The translations under genes were made by a program, and so were the position numbers. From Acididesulfobacillus acetoxydans (GTDB lineage Bacteria > Bacillota > Desulfitobacteriia > Desulfitobacteriales > Desulfitobacteriaceae), in the NCBI RefSeq assembly GCF_902729405.1, contig NZ_LR746496.1:2418001-2482000 (forward strand): a stretch of DNA of 64,000 nt, given 5' to 3'. Positions 16,833 to 25,037 of this stretch are shown here, in pieces. Each line of letters begins with the position of its first letter. The first letter of the stretch is position 1. The notes beneath the pieces are model-generated. The model saw nothing but the letters and a program-made list of their open reading frames with translations, was not told the DNA's origin and ran no database searches.

Positions 16833-16861
16833 TTGACAATCATTACCTGGGGGAGTACAAT
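16833..16861 (+). promoter_or_regulatory. sigma-A promoter of the DUF1292 gene
   Basis: TTGACA (16833-16838), 17-bp spacer, TACAAT (16856-16861). It lies between ruvX and the DUF1292 start and gives that gene its own transcript. Confidence 0.85.
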
Positions 16862-16891
16862 AGCACTATCTTTGAGTATGAGGTGAAGCTG

Positions 16892-17284
16892 ATGAGTGAT
16901 AATAATCATCATGGTCACGATCATGACCATGATCATAATCACGACCATGATCATGACCACGATCATGATCATAACCACGATCACGACCATGACCCGGATC
17001 ATGATGATATGGACGAAGAAGAATTTGACACCATCGTACTGACCGATGATGATGGGACAGACCATGAGTTCCTCCATCTGGACACCTTGGAGGTGGACGA
17101 TTCGACTTATTTCGTCTTGATGCCAGTATCCGAAGAAGAAGAGGAAGAAGAGGAGTCGGACGAAGCGATCATCCTAAAGCTGGGACATGACGACGAAGGA
17201 AACGAAATGCTCCTGGACATTGAAGATGATGAAGAGTGGGAAAAGGTAGCCGATGCCTGGGAAAGCCTGGAGGAAGAAGACTGA
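16892..17284 (+). CDS. DUF1292 protein with His/Asp-rich N-terminus
   Basis: 130 residues. Residues about 5-35 are an almost uninterrupted His-Asp repeat (HDHDHDHNHD type), a likely divalent-metal-binding tail. Residues about 40-130 match the acidic DUF1292 (YrzB) domain: FDTIVLTDDDGTDHEF, YFVLMPVSEEEEE and a terminal WEKVADAWESL. Function unknown. AGGTGA precedes ATG 16892, and the promoter at 16833 rules out the earlier in-frame ATG at 16787. Usual position between ruvX and mltG. Confidence 0.88.
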   Translation: MSDNNHHGHDHDHDHNHDHDHDHDHDHNHDHDHDPDHDDMDEEEFDTIVLTDDDGTDHEFLHLDTLEVDDSTYFVLMPVSEEEEEEEESDEAIILKLGHDDEGNEMLLDIEDDEEWEKVADAWESLEEED

Positions 17285-17890
17285 TGGGGGCGTTCCTGCG
17301 TGGTCGCGTTCTGAGTGCTTAGGATGTTTTGGAAATTTCGGATGCCGGGGAGCCTCGGACGTTCGGGGGTCTTGCCTGCTTGGGACGTCTCGGATTTTGT
17401 TAAGCATCCGTGATGTTCGGGAGTATGCTTGGGGAGCCTCGGTTGGTTATGTTCGGGATGTCTCTTGTGTTGTCCCGAGCTGCCGACGTTCAGCAAGTTT
17501 CCGCTGTTTTGGGTTCGGGGTGTTTCCGCGGGGTCTCGAGTTCTCCGCGCTTCTCGGATTCCGACCTTGAGCCGGATCGCGATGCAATCGGTTTTAAGTT
17601 GGCTTGCAGCGTGAGGGAAGGGCTTTCGGTTTTGGTGCTGCGTATTCTCTAAGCGTACATGTACATAAGGTAAACTGCAGCGGCCCGGATCGTTCTGCTT
17701 GGTGCAGAGGGATTGCGGGCCTTTTTGGCGCAAATTTCGTCGGGAAGTTTTTAAGTTTCAAGATAGCGGACAGAATACTGCAGGGACCGGATATTCTCGG
17801 GAAGCTCGCAATGTTTGATTGCTCAGTAGTTCGCAAAGCGGGAGTTTCAACGGGAACCTTAAGATTAGATACAGGCGGGGTGGAAGCGTA
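17285..17890. other. intergenic region with degenerate repeats and a terminator
   Basis: No convincing gene. GGGGAGCCTCGG recurs at about 17348 and 17432 with nearby TTCGGG motifs, suggesting an old degenerate tandem array. A hairpin with T5 lies at 17682-17725. Long open frames here (17107-17733 minus, 17604-18062 plus) have no protein-family character. Confidence 0.45.
17682..17725 (+). terminator. terminator upstream of the VanW gene
   Basis: GGCCCG (17682-17687) pairs with CGGGCC (17716-17721), with an inner stem TCTGC/GCAGA, followed by TTTTT. Confidence 0.65.
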
Positions 17891-19219
17891 TTGCGGGACA
17901 AAGTCAAGTCAGTTACGGCCCAGGGTTTGCCAAACAGGGGGACCGGACGTTTTCTTTTGGTGTTATCGATTTTGCTGCTCTTGTCGGGCTGCGGCCGGGC
18001 GGCGAGGCCGCAGATCCAAGGAAATATTCCGGCCGGTACGAAAGTGGACAATTTGGATCTGAGCGGTCTGGAAACCAAGGCGGCACAGCAGAAGCTGAAA
18101 GATTGGGCTAAGGGCAAGCTGGCGCATAATCTCAGGCTGGTGTACAATGGGACGGAGGTGGCGGTATCCCTGCGGAGTCTCGGAGCAGGCCTCGACCTGA
18201 ACAAAACGTGGCAGGAGGTCAGTGCCCATCCGGGAAGCGCCGTATCCAGTTATTGGACGGTCGACAAAGAACAAACGGCAAAAACGCTGGCAAAGAAGTT
18301 GAGCCAATTTGACCGGCCGGCTCAGGATGCCTCCTACAAGATCGCGGATGACAAGTTTATCGTCCGGCCGGGCATTCCGGGTAGGACGGTGGATACGTGG
18401 ACTTTGATTCGTGAAATTGATGGGCACACTTGGCAGGAAATTGAGAATAAGGCCATTGAGATCCCCGTGACGGCGGTGGCGCCGCGGGTCTCGACCGAGT
18501 CTGTGCAACGCTTAGCGTTTAATTCAGTTATCGGCGAGTTTACTACGAAATATGCGGTAAGCGAGAAAGACCGCTCGAGCAACCTGCAAAGGGCGGCCGC
18601 GGCTCTGGACAAGAAGATTGTCCTTCCCGGCCAAACGTTTTCTTTTAATGATACCGTGGGACCGCGGACAGAGGCGACCGGTTATAAAGACGCATATGTG
18701 ATCGTCAACAACAAATACGTCGAGGGCGTCGGCGGGGGAGTTTGCCAGGTTTCCTCAACCCTGTACAATGCCGCACTCCTGGCCGATTTGAAAATTGTGG
18801 CCAGAACGCCGCATGCTATGGCTATTACTTATGTTCCGCTGGGGCAGGATGCGACGGTCGATTACAACAGCAAGGTGGATTTCAAGTTTCAAAATAACAC
18901 CGGCGCCTTGCTCTATATTCGCAGCCAGACCAAGCCCGGCCTGCTTACCATTTGCATCTATGGCAAGCAAACCGGCAAAACCGTGACTCTAAAACATCAA
19001 ATCGTTAAGGAAACAGACTTTGAGGTGGAGCGCCGGCCAGACCCCAGTCTTGCCTCCGGGGCGACAGTTCAGGAGCAGGCGGGGAGCAAAGGCTATACGG
19101 TCAAAAGTTGGCGGGTGCTTAAGGATGCTCAGGGAAAAGTGACGGAGGAGTATTTGGGTGAGGATGTCTACGCTCCCACCAATCAAATCATCCGTTACGG
19201 TGTGAAGGGAATCAGATAG
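17891..19219 (+). CDS. VanW family lipoprotein with G5 domain
   Basis: About 442 residues. A hydrophobic signal ends in LLLLSGC, a lipobox, so the mature protein is probably lipid-anchored outside the cell. Then come a peptidoglycan-binding-4-like region, the VanW domain (FSFNDTVGPRTEATGYKDA, GGGVCQVSSTLYNAALLA, TPHAMAITYVPLGQDATVDY) and a C-terminal G5-like domain. The role is uncertain, probably cell-wall related. TTG 17891 is preferred; the frame is open to 17819. The last codons are the first unit of a 25-bp tandem array. Confidence 0.85.
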   Translation: MRDKVKSVTAQGLPNRGTGRFLLVLSILLLLSGCGRAARPQIQGNIPAGTKVDNLDLSGLETKAAQQKLKDWAKGKLAHNLRLVYNGTEVAVSLRSLGAGLDLNKTWQEVSAHPGSAVSSYWTVDKEQTAKTLAKKLSQFDRPAQDASYKIADDKFIVRPGIPGRTVDTWTLIREIDGHTWQEIENKAIEIPVTAVAPRVSTESVQRLAFNSVIGEFTTKYAVSEKDRSSNLQRAAAALDKKIVLPGQTFSFNDTVGPRTEATGYKDAYVIVNNKYVEGVGGGVCQVSSTLYNAALLADLKIVARTPHAMAITYVPLGQDATVDYNSKVDFKFQNNTGALLYIRSQTKPGLLTICIYGKQTGKTVTLKHQIVKETDFEVERRPDPSLASGATVQEQAGSKGYTVKSWRVLKDAQGKVTEEYLGEDVYAPTNQIIRYGVKGIR

Positions 19220-19320
19220 GTGTAGCGCTAAGGCAATCAGACAGGTATTGTGCTGGAAGACCGGGATAGGTATGGCGCCAAAGGAATCAGACCAGTGCGG
19301 TGCCAAAGGAATCAGACAGG
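19205..19320 (+). repeat. 25-bp tandem repeat across the VanW gene stop codon, 4.6 units
   Basis: Units at 19205, 19230, 19255, 19280 and a partial unit at 19305. Consensus begins AAAGGAATCAGACAGGT. The first unit includes the terminal codons and TAG of the VanW gene. Confidence 0.88.
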
Positions 19321-19493
19321 ATAAGACCCGGGTCGAAGAGAGAAAAGCGGCAGCGTTCATGACGCACTCCGCGAAACGGGTGGCAGGGGCATGTGCGCGC
19401 GGCCGGCGCATCCCCTGCGGCGTGCCAGTTGAGGCCGTGCGGGCGTGCAGCGCTTCCGGAGTGTGTGGGAGATGCATGCAGAGGAGAAAGTGA

Positions 19494-20516
19494 GTGTTGG
19501 ATGTGGCAAAGAGAAGGGAAAAAAACCGGCTTACCGTTCCCGGCCTGGTTCTTATCCTGGGTATCTTAGTTGTTGCGGCTTGGTGGAATTGGGCTTCTCT
19601 CCCTTATGCCGCGTCGGCCGCGACCAAAGTGCTGGTGGTTGAGCCGGGAGCGACTGCGGACGAAGTGGGCCGGGAGCTGGCCAGCCAGCATCTCATCCGC
19701 AGTGCTTGGGCTTTTTCCCGTCTGGCTGTGGCCGAGAAGGTGGATGAACAACTGAAACCCGGAGAATACTATATCTCCGCTGCTCTTAGTCCGGAGGAAA
19801 TTATAAACCTGCTGTTGAAAGGGCCGAACGTGGGCATGGTTCACGTAACGGTTCCGGAAGGATATACGACAAAGCAAATTATTGCCCTTCTGGCAGCGAA
19901 AGGGTTGGGTACGCAACAGAGTTTTGAAAATGTGGTAGAAAAGGATTCCTTTCCCTATTCATTTCTGCGGGGGGCCCCCGCGGGACCTTTTCGCTTGGAG
20001 GGTTTTCTCTTTCCTGATACCTATTTTTTTAAAAAAGGGACAAGCCCGCATGACATCATTAATACATTCTTGCAGCGCTTCAGCCGGGAGTTGACCCCGG
20101 CGGTGCAAACGGAACTGCAGAAAGAGGGACTTTCCGTGCATGACTGGGTGACCCTCTCTTCCATTGTCGAGGCGGAGGCGCAGAAAGAGAAAGACCGTCC
20201 CCTAATCGCTTCCGTTTACTTTAACCGCCTGAGAAAACACATGAAGCTGGAAGCGGATGCCACGGTTCAATTTGCCCTTGGCAAACACAAACCGGTGCTT
20301 TACGATAAAGACCTCCTCACCCCTTCACCCTATAACACCTATCTCCACTATGGCCTGCCTCCCGGGCCCATCTGCAATCCGGGGCATGCCTCTTTGGACG
20401 CGGTTCTCCACCCGGCTGCTACGGATTACCTGTACTATGTCGCGGAGGGCGACGGCTACCATGTCTTTGCCAGGACCTACGCCGGGCAGTTGCGCAACGA
20501 GAGGAAGTACCAGTAG
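19494..20516 (+). CDS. mltG: endolytic murein transglycosylase MltG
   Basis: 340 residues. One N-terminal transmembrane helix (about 15-32), a LysM-like subdomain, then the YceG catalytic region: VTVPEGYTTKQI, LEGFLFPDTYFF, catalytic Glu in SSIVEAEAQKE, and LEADATVQFALG with YNTYLHYGLPPGPICNPG. It cleaves nascent glycan strands and sets their length. GTG start with AGGAG about 9 bp upstream. The stop codon begins a 31-bp tandem array. Confidence 0.94.
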   Translation: MLDVAKRREKNRLTVPGLVLILGILVVAAWWNWASLPYAASAATKVLVVEPGATADEVGRELASQHLIRSAWAFSRLAVAEKVDEQLKPGEYYISAALSPEEIINLLLKGPNVGMVHVTVPEGYTTKQIIALLAAKGLGTQQSFENVVEKDSFPYSFLRGAPAGPFRLEGFLFPDTYFFKKGTSPHDIINTFLQRFSRELTPAVQTELQKEGLSVHDWVTLSSIVEAEAQKEKDRPLIASVYFNRLRKHMKLEADATVQFALGKHKPVLYDKDLLTPSPYNTYLHYGLPPGPICNPGHASLDAVLHPAATDYLYYVAEGDGYHVFARTYAGQLRNERKYQ

Positions 20517-20670
20517 TACGGGGCAGGCTTTCGCGTCGCAGATCTAGTACGGGGCTGGCTCTCGCGCCGCTGATCTAGTATGGGGCGGGCTCTCGCGTTG
20601 CACCTCAAGTATGAGGGCAGGCTCTCGCATTGTACACCTAGTATGGGGACGGGCTTTCGCGTCGCAGATC
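20514..20670 (+). repeat. 31-bp tandem repeat starting at the mltG stop codon, 5 units
   Basis: Units start at 20514, 20545, 20576, 20607 and 20639 (period 31-32). Consensus begins TAGTATGGGGCGGGCTCTCG; the first TAG is the mltG stop codon. The remainder to 20868 holds no gene. Confidence 0.92.
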
Positions 20671-20868
20671 GCCGGAAAGGATATCTTTGATAGCCTGGCT
20701 GTCCGTGCAGGGCGCGGCACACAAAATTGGCGAAGATTTCGGCGGCTTAGACGTTGTGCCTCGGGATAGGATAAAGGAAGGGAATCTGGGGGAAATCGTG
20801 TTCAAACACGGGATGAGGGGACGGAGAGTGCAGGGGGTCAAACAGGTTTGCTCAAGAAAGGAGTCACT

Positions 20869-22398
20869 GTGCAAACATACAAAAATAAGCCGGAACTCTT
20901 GGCTCCGGCCGGGGATATGGAAAAACTGCGTTATGCCCTGGCCTATGGGGCAGACGCCGTCTACATCGGCGGGACGGCATTCGGACTAAGGGCTTATGCC
21001 GGAAACTTTACCCTGGAGGAGATGAAAGAAGCGGTTTTGCGGGTGCATGCTGTGGCCAAGAAACTCTATGTGACGGTGAATGTATTTGCCCACGAAGCGG
21101 ACTTCGATGAACTCCCGGACTATTTGAGCAACTTGGCCCGCTTGGGAGTGGATGCCTTGATCGTTTCCGATCCCGGGGTTCTGGCCCTGGCGCGGGAGGT
21201 GGCTCCGGGGATTGCCCTCCACCTGAGCACCCAGGCGAACAGCACGAATTCCCACTCGGTCCGGTTCTGGCTTAAGCAGGGTGTGAAACGGGTAGTGCTG
21301 GCCCGGGAATTAAGCCTGGCTGAGCTCAGCTTGGTACGAGCGCGAGTGCCCGGAGAACTGGAAATATTCGTTCACGGGGCCATGTGTATGTCTTATTCGG
21401 GCCGCTGCCTTTTGAGCAACTACCTAACCGGCCGGGATGCGAACCGAGGAGAGTGCGCACAGCCCTGCCGCTGGGGCTACAGCTTGATGGAAGAGAAGCG
21501 GCCGGGGCAGGTTTTTCCTCTGGAGGAAGATGAGCGGGGGACCTACATTTTCAACTCCCATGATCTTTGTCTCCTGCCTTACTTGCCCCGCTTGGCAGGG
21601 CTCGGGATTGAGAGCTGCAAGATCGAAGGGCGGATGAAGAGCATTCACTATGTGGCGAGTACGGTCAAAGTCTACAGGGAAGCCCTGGACGTTTTGTGGG
21701 AGCAAGGGGAGAAGGCTTTCGAGAGAAGGCTGCCGGAATGGCTGGACGAACTGGATAAAGTCAGTCACCGGGATTATTCTCCGGGGTTTCTCTTCGGCAA
21801 ACCCGGCAGCGAGAAGGAGGGGGCGGGGACACTACCCGTCCGGCGTTCCGCGGGAGCATGGCCTGATTCAGGAGTGGGGACTTATCTTACGGAGAATGTG
21901 AAGAGCTCGCATTATGTGCGGGAATATGATTTTGTCGGGGTGAGCCTGGGAGTAGGAGAGAAAGAAGAGAGCGGGATACGGTCCGAAGAAAAGGGTGAAG
22001 CCCCGCGGCAAACTCCAAGCCGAGGGGAAGACCGGACAACGGCCCGCAAGCGCAGTCCGGGAACCCAGCCGTCCCCTGGGGCGGATAAGATTGAGACCGC
22101 GGGGAAGGCCCTGAGCGCATACGAATTTTCTCCGGTCAAAGACGCTCGGACGCAGGAGAAGGAGTCTTCCTGTTGGGCTAACGTGGAACAGAGGAACCGC
22201 TTTCAAGCGGAGGACCGACTGGAAGTTCTGTCCCCCGGAAGTCCGCCTTGGTCATTTACGGTCACAGACATATTTGACTCGGAGGGCAGACCGATCACGG
22301 CGGCTCCCCATGCCCAGGAAAAGGTCCGGCTCAAAGTGCCTCGGCCCCTGCCGCCTTTTACCATCTTGCGGCGGGCGAAGGCAGGGCTTTCGGACTGA
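20869..22398 (+). CDS. U32 family protein (peptidase-like; tRNA hydroxylation TrhP type)
   Basis: 509 residues. U32 signature EIFVHGAMCMSYSGRCLLSN and the following cysteine-rich ECAQPCRWGY. N-terminal TIM-barrel region starts ELLAPAGDMEKLRYALAYGA. The C-terminal domain (VEQRNRFQAEDRLEVLSPG, APHAQEKVRLKVPRPLPPF) marks the long YegQ/TrhP group, which by family knowledge hydroxylates U34 of tRNA. Odd feature: between YDFVGVSLGV and WANVEQRNRF lies an insertion of about 80 charged residues absent from normal relatives. AAAGGAG 5 bp before GTG 20869 fixes the start. Confidence 0.9.
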   Translation: MQTYKNKPELLAPAGDMEKLRYALAYGADAVYIGGTAFGLRAYAGNFTLEEMKEAVLRVHAVAKKLYVTVNVFAHEADFDELPDYLSNLARLGVDALIVSDPGVLALAREVAPGIALHLSTQANSTNSHSVRFWLKQGVKRVVLARELSLAELSLVRARVPGELEIFVHGAMCMSYSGRCLLSNYLTGRDANRGECAQPCRWGYSLMEEKRPGQVFPLEEDERGTYIFNSHDLCLLPYLPRLAGLGIESCKIEGRMKSIHYVASTVKVYREALDVLWEQGEKAFERRLPEWLDELDKVSHRDYSPGFLFGKPGSEKEGAGTLPVRRSAGAWPDSGVGTYLTENVKSSHYVREYDFVGVSLGVGEKEESGIRSEEKGEAPRQTPSRGEDRTTARKRSPGTQPSPGADKIETAGKALSAYEFSPVKDARTQEKESSCWANVEQRNRFQAEDRLEVLSPGSPPWSFTVTDIFDSEGRPITAAPHAQEKVRLKVPRPLPPFTILRRAKAGLSD

Positions 22399-22565
22399 AC
22401 ACAGGACTCGCGGTGGAGCGGAGAGAGTCTTGCTTATTGGCGCAGACAAAGCGACGACGTCCATTTTGCCGAGTCCGGTGCCCGACCTAAACCCCTCTTT
22501 GCCGGCGTTCAGCGCTCATCCGATCGCTTGAGGCGAGCAGGGCTGCTTGGGGCCGGCGTCTGGAA

Positions 22566-23000
22566 GTGAATTTGGAGGCAGAAGACGTGACAGAAAACCA
22601 CCTGACCCAGCGGAATAGGAAAACGGAAGGGAAACTTGCGTTAGGGCGTGAACCTTGGACGGAGTCCCGGATTCAAGCGGAGTCCGGGCTTCTGGCGGAG
22701 TCTGAAGCTTATGCACTTCGCGCAGCGGACAAATTAGTCAAGGCTCAGGTGCCCCGTCAAGACATTCAGATCCTCGCTAAGCTGGTAGAGGGTCTGGGGC
22801 ATCTAGGCGTCGTGACCACTCTCGATAAAGCCGCGGGTGAGGTCTTAATTCAAACGACGGAAGGCTGCTGGCCTGACCTGCGCCGGGCCCTGGAGCATAT
22901 GCCTGTGGAACTCAGGTTTTTGACGGAGGAGACCTGCAGGCAGGACATGAGCAAGCCCGAGAAGTCCCTGCGTTACAGACAGCCGCCTAAAGGGGATTAA
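22566..23000 (+). CDS. small protein, DUF4911-like
   Basis: 144 residues. The N-terminal 50 are charged and poorly conserved in appearance. Residues about 55-125 (VPRQDIQILAKLVEGLGHLG, VVTTLDKAAGEVLIQTT) resemble the short DUF4911 domain often found beside U32-family genes in Clostridia; assigned by memory of the pattern, not by search. GTG start; no clear ribosome binding site. Role unknown. Confidence 0.55.
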   Translation: MNLEAEDVTENHLTQRNRKTEGKLALGREPWTESRIQAESGLLAESEAYALRAADKLVKAQVPRQDIQILAKLVEGLGHLGVVTTLDKAAGEVLIQTTEGCWPDLRRALEHMPVELRFLTEETCRQDMSKPEKSLRYRQPPKGD

Positions 23001-23119
23001 AACCGTGGGCATTAGGCTGCGCGGCTGTAAAAGTCATGGGATGCTTCAGTTGATTTTCCAAACGCATGTGGTAGTTTCCGGGTTGCCCTTATAGTATAAT
23101 ATTGACAGGAAGGCAGGTG

Positions 23120-24013
23120 ATGATCCTGGAAGCCCAGATCAGCGGACACAACAACGACATCATCATGAAAGCCACAGCCGAGATGTTCAAGGATAAGACC
23201 TTAGAAGTCCTGGGACTCAAGACAGCTAAGATAAAGGATATCGTGCCTACCGTGCTGCCGGTCGTAGAAGCCCAGGAGAAACGCATGGATTTCGTCTTTC
23301 TTTTAGAAGACGAAACCCTGTTACATCTGGAGTTTCAGACAACGGTGCCGGAAGGCTTGCTGAGACGGGTTGCTTTCTACGGAAGCAGAATCGTCGCTAA
23401 ACACGATCGGGAAGTTAACACAGCCATCATTTACTCCGGGCGGATTGAGAGCGCTCCTGACCTACTGCGGAGAGGGTCCTTAAGCTATCAAGTCGCCAAC
23501 GTCTACATGAAGGGTATGGATGGCGACAAGGAATATCAGCGCATCAAGAGCAAGCTTGAACGAGGTGAAGCCTTGGAAGAAGCAGACTTGTTGAAGCTGA
23601 TCTTCTTGCCCCTCATGAAAAGTAAGCAGAGCGAGGCGGAAATGACTCTGCAGGCTGCCGAACTGGCCAAAGCAGCAAATAGCCCTTATGTCAGTTTTGT
23701 CATCGGAGCTCTCATAGCTATCACCGACAAATTTCTGCCGGAAGAGTATAAAAAACGATTACTGGAGGTGTTACGTATGACCCAAATTGAACAATGGTTA
23801 AGAGAAGAAGGCAGAGAAGAGGGAAGAGAAGAGGGAAGGGAAGAAGGCAGAGAAGAAGGCAGAGAAGAAGGCAGAGAAGAAGGCAGAGAAGAAGGAAAGT
23901 TAGAAACGGCCCGAAATGCCCTGAAAAAGGGACTTTCGTTGGCAGACGTAGCCGAGATAACGGGTCTGTCTCTGGAAACTGTGCGGAAGCTGAAAACGAA
24001 TTTGCTGATCTGA
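23120..24013 (+). CDS. Rpn-family putative nuclease/transposase-like protein with REEG repeats
   Basis: 297 residues. A PD-(D/E)XK-like core is visible as RMDFVFLLEDETLLHLEFQT (Asp...Glu-X-Gln), as in the Rpn/YhgA and DUF4351-related proteins that promote recombination or DNA cleavage. Then come eight REEG tetrapeptides (about residues 228-259) and a C-terminal helix-turn-helix-like tail, LSLADVAEITGLSLETVRKL. A TATAAT at 23095-23100 places initiation after the ATG at 23102, so ATG 23120 is preferred. Such genes are often multicopy and horizontally moved. Confidence 0.78.
   Translation: MILEAQISGHNNDIIMKATAEMFKDKTLEVLGLKTAKIKDIVPTVLPVVEAQEKRMDFVFLLEDETLLHLEFQTTVPEGLLRRVAFYGSRIVAKHDREVNTAIIYSGRIESAPDLLRRGSLSYQVANVYMKGMDGDKEYQRIKSKLERGEALEEADLLKLIFLPLMKSKQSEAEMTLQAAELAKAANSPYVSFVIGALIAITDKFLPEEYKKRLLEVLRMTQIEQWLREEGREEGREEGREEGREEGREEGREEGREEGKLETARNALKKGLSLADVAEITGLSLETVRKLKTNLLI
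23801..23896 (+). repeat. 12-bp in-frame tandem repeat encoding (REEG)8
   Basis: Eight 12-bp units of the type AGAGAAGAAGGC. Changes of whole units keep the frame, so copy number can vary between strains, as is known for this protein family. Confidence 0.92.
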
Positions 24014-24341
24014 GGTCAATCATTGCCCTTCGCATATGAAGGGCTTCCGAACTTTCATTATCAGAAGTAATGCCGGTGATCCCAGCCGCGGCTGCAGCCG
24101 GAACTGATAGTCATTTCTATAGTCTGGCAAAGGACAATTTAACAAAAAACGAATTGTCGGGTCAGACTAACCGTTAGTCCTATTGACTGACCGGGACGTT
24201 TAAAGTAAAGTAAAGCCGGATGTGGGACCCGAGAAGCAGGACCTTAGCCCACGCCCCCGGATTCTAACTCCGGCTGGGGCGGGCTGCCGGCTCTGAGCTT
24301 TTCTTACATAACTGGGTCAGGAAAGAAAGGACGATGCGGGG
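24014..24341. other. highly structured intergenic region before pilin gene
   Basis: No gene. Pairings visible: GCCCTTC/GAAGGGC (24025-24044, probable terminator of the Rpn gene); TATCAG (24059-24064)/CTGATA (24104-24109) enclosing the 12-bp palindrome CAGCCGCGGCTG (24083-24094) and CCGG/CCGG; AGTCTG/CAGACT (24121-24168) enclosing GACAATT/AATTGTC; GTTAGTC/GACTGAC (about 24173-24191); GTGGG/CCCAC (24222-24252). TTGACT-17-TAAAGT (24183-24211) is a possible promoter. c-di-GMP-I and -II riboswitch cores were looked for and not recognised. Confidence 0.55.
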
Positions 24342-24878
24342 ATGAAAAGACGAAGAAGGAAAGACGATGGCTTTACCCTCATTGAACTGATGATTGTCAT
24401 CGCGGTGATCGGGATTTTGGCGATTGTGCTGGTGCCAAAGTTTGCGGGGGTGAAAACTTCGGCCAAGTTGGTGGGGGTTACGACCAACGTCCATGAACTG
24501 GATACCTATATTACGTCGCAGATTGGGAATTGGAATGCTCAAGCCACTTCAGGGAATGCGGCTGACGCAATAGCGTCCGCCGCGATCATTGCCAATTACG
24601 CAGGTACCTCACCTGACGCAAGTAAGAACATGACGAACCCGATTAGCGGGCAGACATTGATTGAATCATCAGTAGCATCGGGAACGGTAGGCAAAGCAGC
24701 AACTGACGCGGCCATCATTTGCGACAGCGGCAAAACGCCATCCTCCCTGCCTGCTGGCGGAGTGGTCGTGACAATTACTATGGATACTACGAATACTACA
24801 CAGATAAGCTCTGTTTCGATTCAGGGGTACGATAACTCGAGTAAACCTTACGGCCCAGCCGTCACAGTCACACCGTGA
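24342..24878 (+). CDS. type IV pilin (locus A)
   Basis: 178 residues with a short basic leader and prepilin cleavage site DG/FTLIELMIVIAVIGILA, with Glu at mature position 5. The body is rich in Ala/Thr/Asn/Ser and has a single cysteine, as in Gram-positive major or class-IVa-like pilins. It is followed by a strong terminator before pilB, which would make this the most abundant product of the locus. Probable major pilin of locus A. AAAGGA lies upstream of the ATG. Confidence 0.88.
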   Translation: MKRRRRKDDGFTLIELMIVIAVIGILAIVLVPKFAGVKTSAKLVGVTTNVHELDTYITSQIGNWNAQATSGNAADAIASAAIIANYAGTSPDASKNMTNPISGQTLIESSVASGTVGKAATDAAIICDSGKTPSSLPAGGVVVTITMDTTNTTQISSVSIQGYDNSSKPYGPAVTVTP

Positions 24879-24981
24879 GCCCTTCGCAAGGACAGACGTC
24901 TATCGACGGTCCGCGTTTCCACAGGGCAAGTCTTTGGGGTTTTCCTTGGTGACTGAGTGACTCCGCAAATTTCGGTTTGAA

Positions 24982-25005
24982 GGGTGTTTCTAGAAACACC
25001 CTTTT
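24982..25005 (+). terminator. terminator between pilin and pilB (locus A)
   Basis: GGGTGTTTC (24982-24990) and GAAACACCC (24993-25001) form a perfect palindrome, followed by TTTT. It should attenuate transcription into pilB, giving more pilin than assembly proteins. Confidence 0.85.
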
Positions 25006-25037
25006 CCCTTATCTTTGGGAAAAAGCAGGTGAAGATC

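Noticed and set aside
17107-17733. 208-codon minus-strand ORF
   Set aside because: It lies over the DUF1292 gene end and degenerate intergenic repeats; composition is repeat-driven.
20514-20670. CRISPR-like direct repeats
   Set aside because: 31-bp units follow each other directly without unique spacers.
24014-24341. c-di-GMP (GEMM) riboswitch before the pilin gene
   Set aside because: The characteristic core sequences of the type I and type II classes were not recognised, so only an unspecified structured region is reported.
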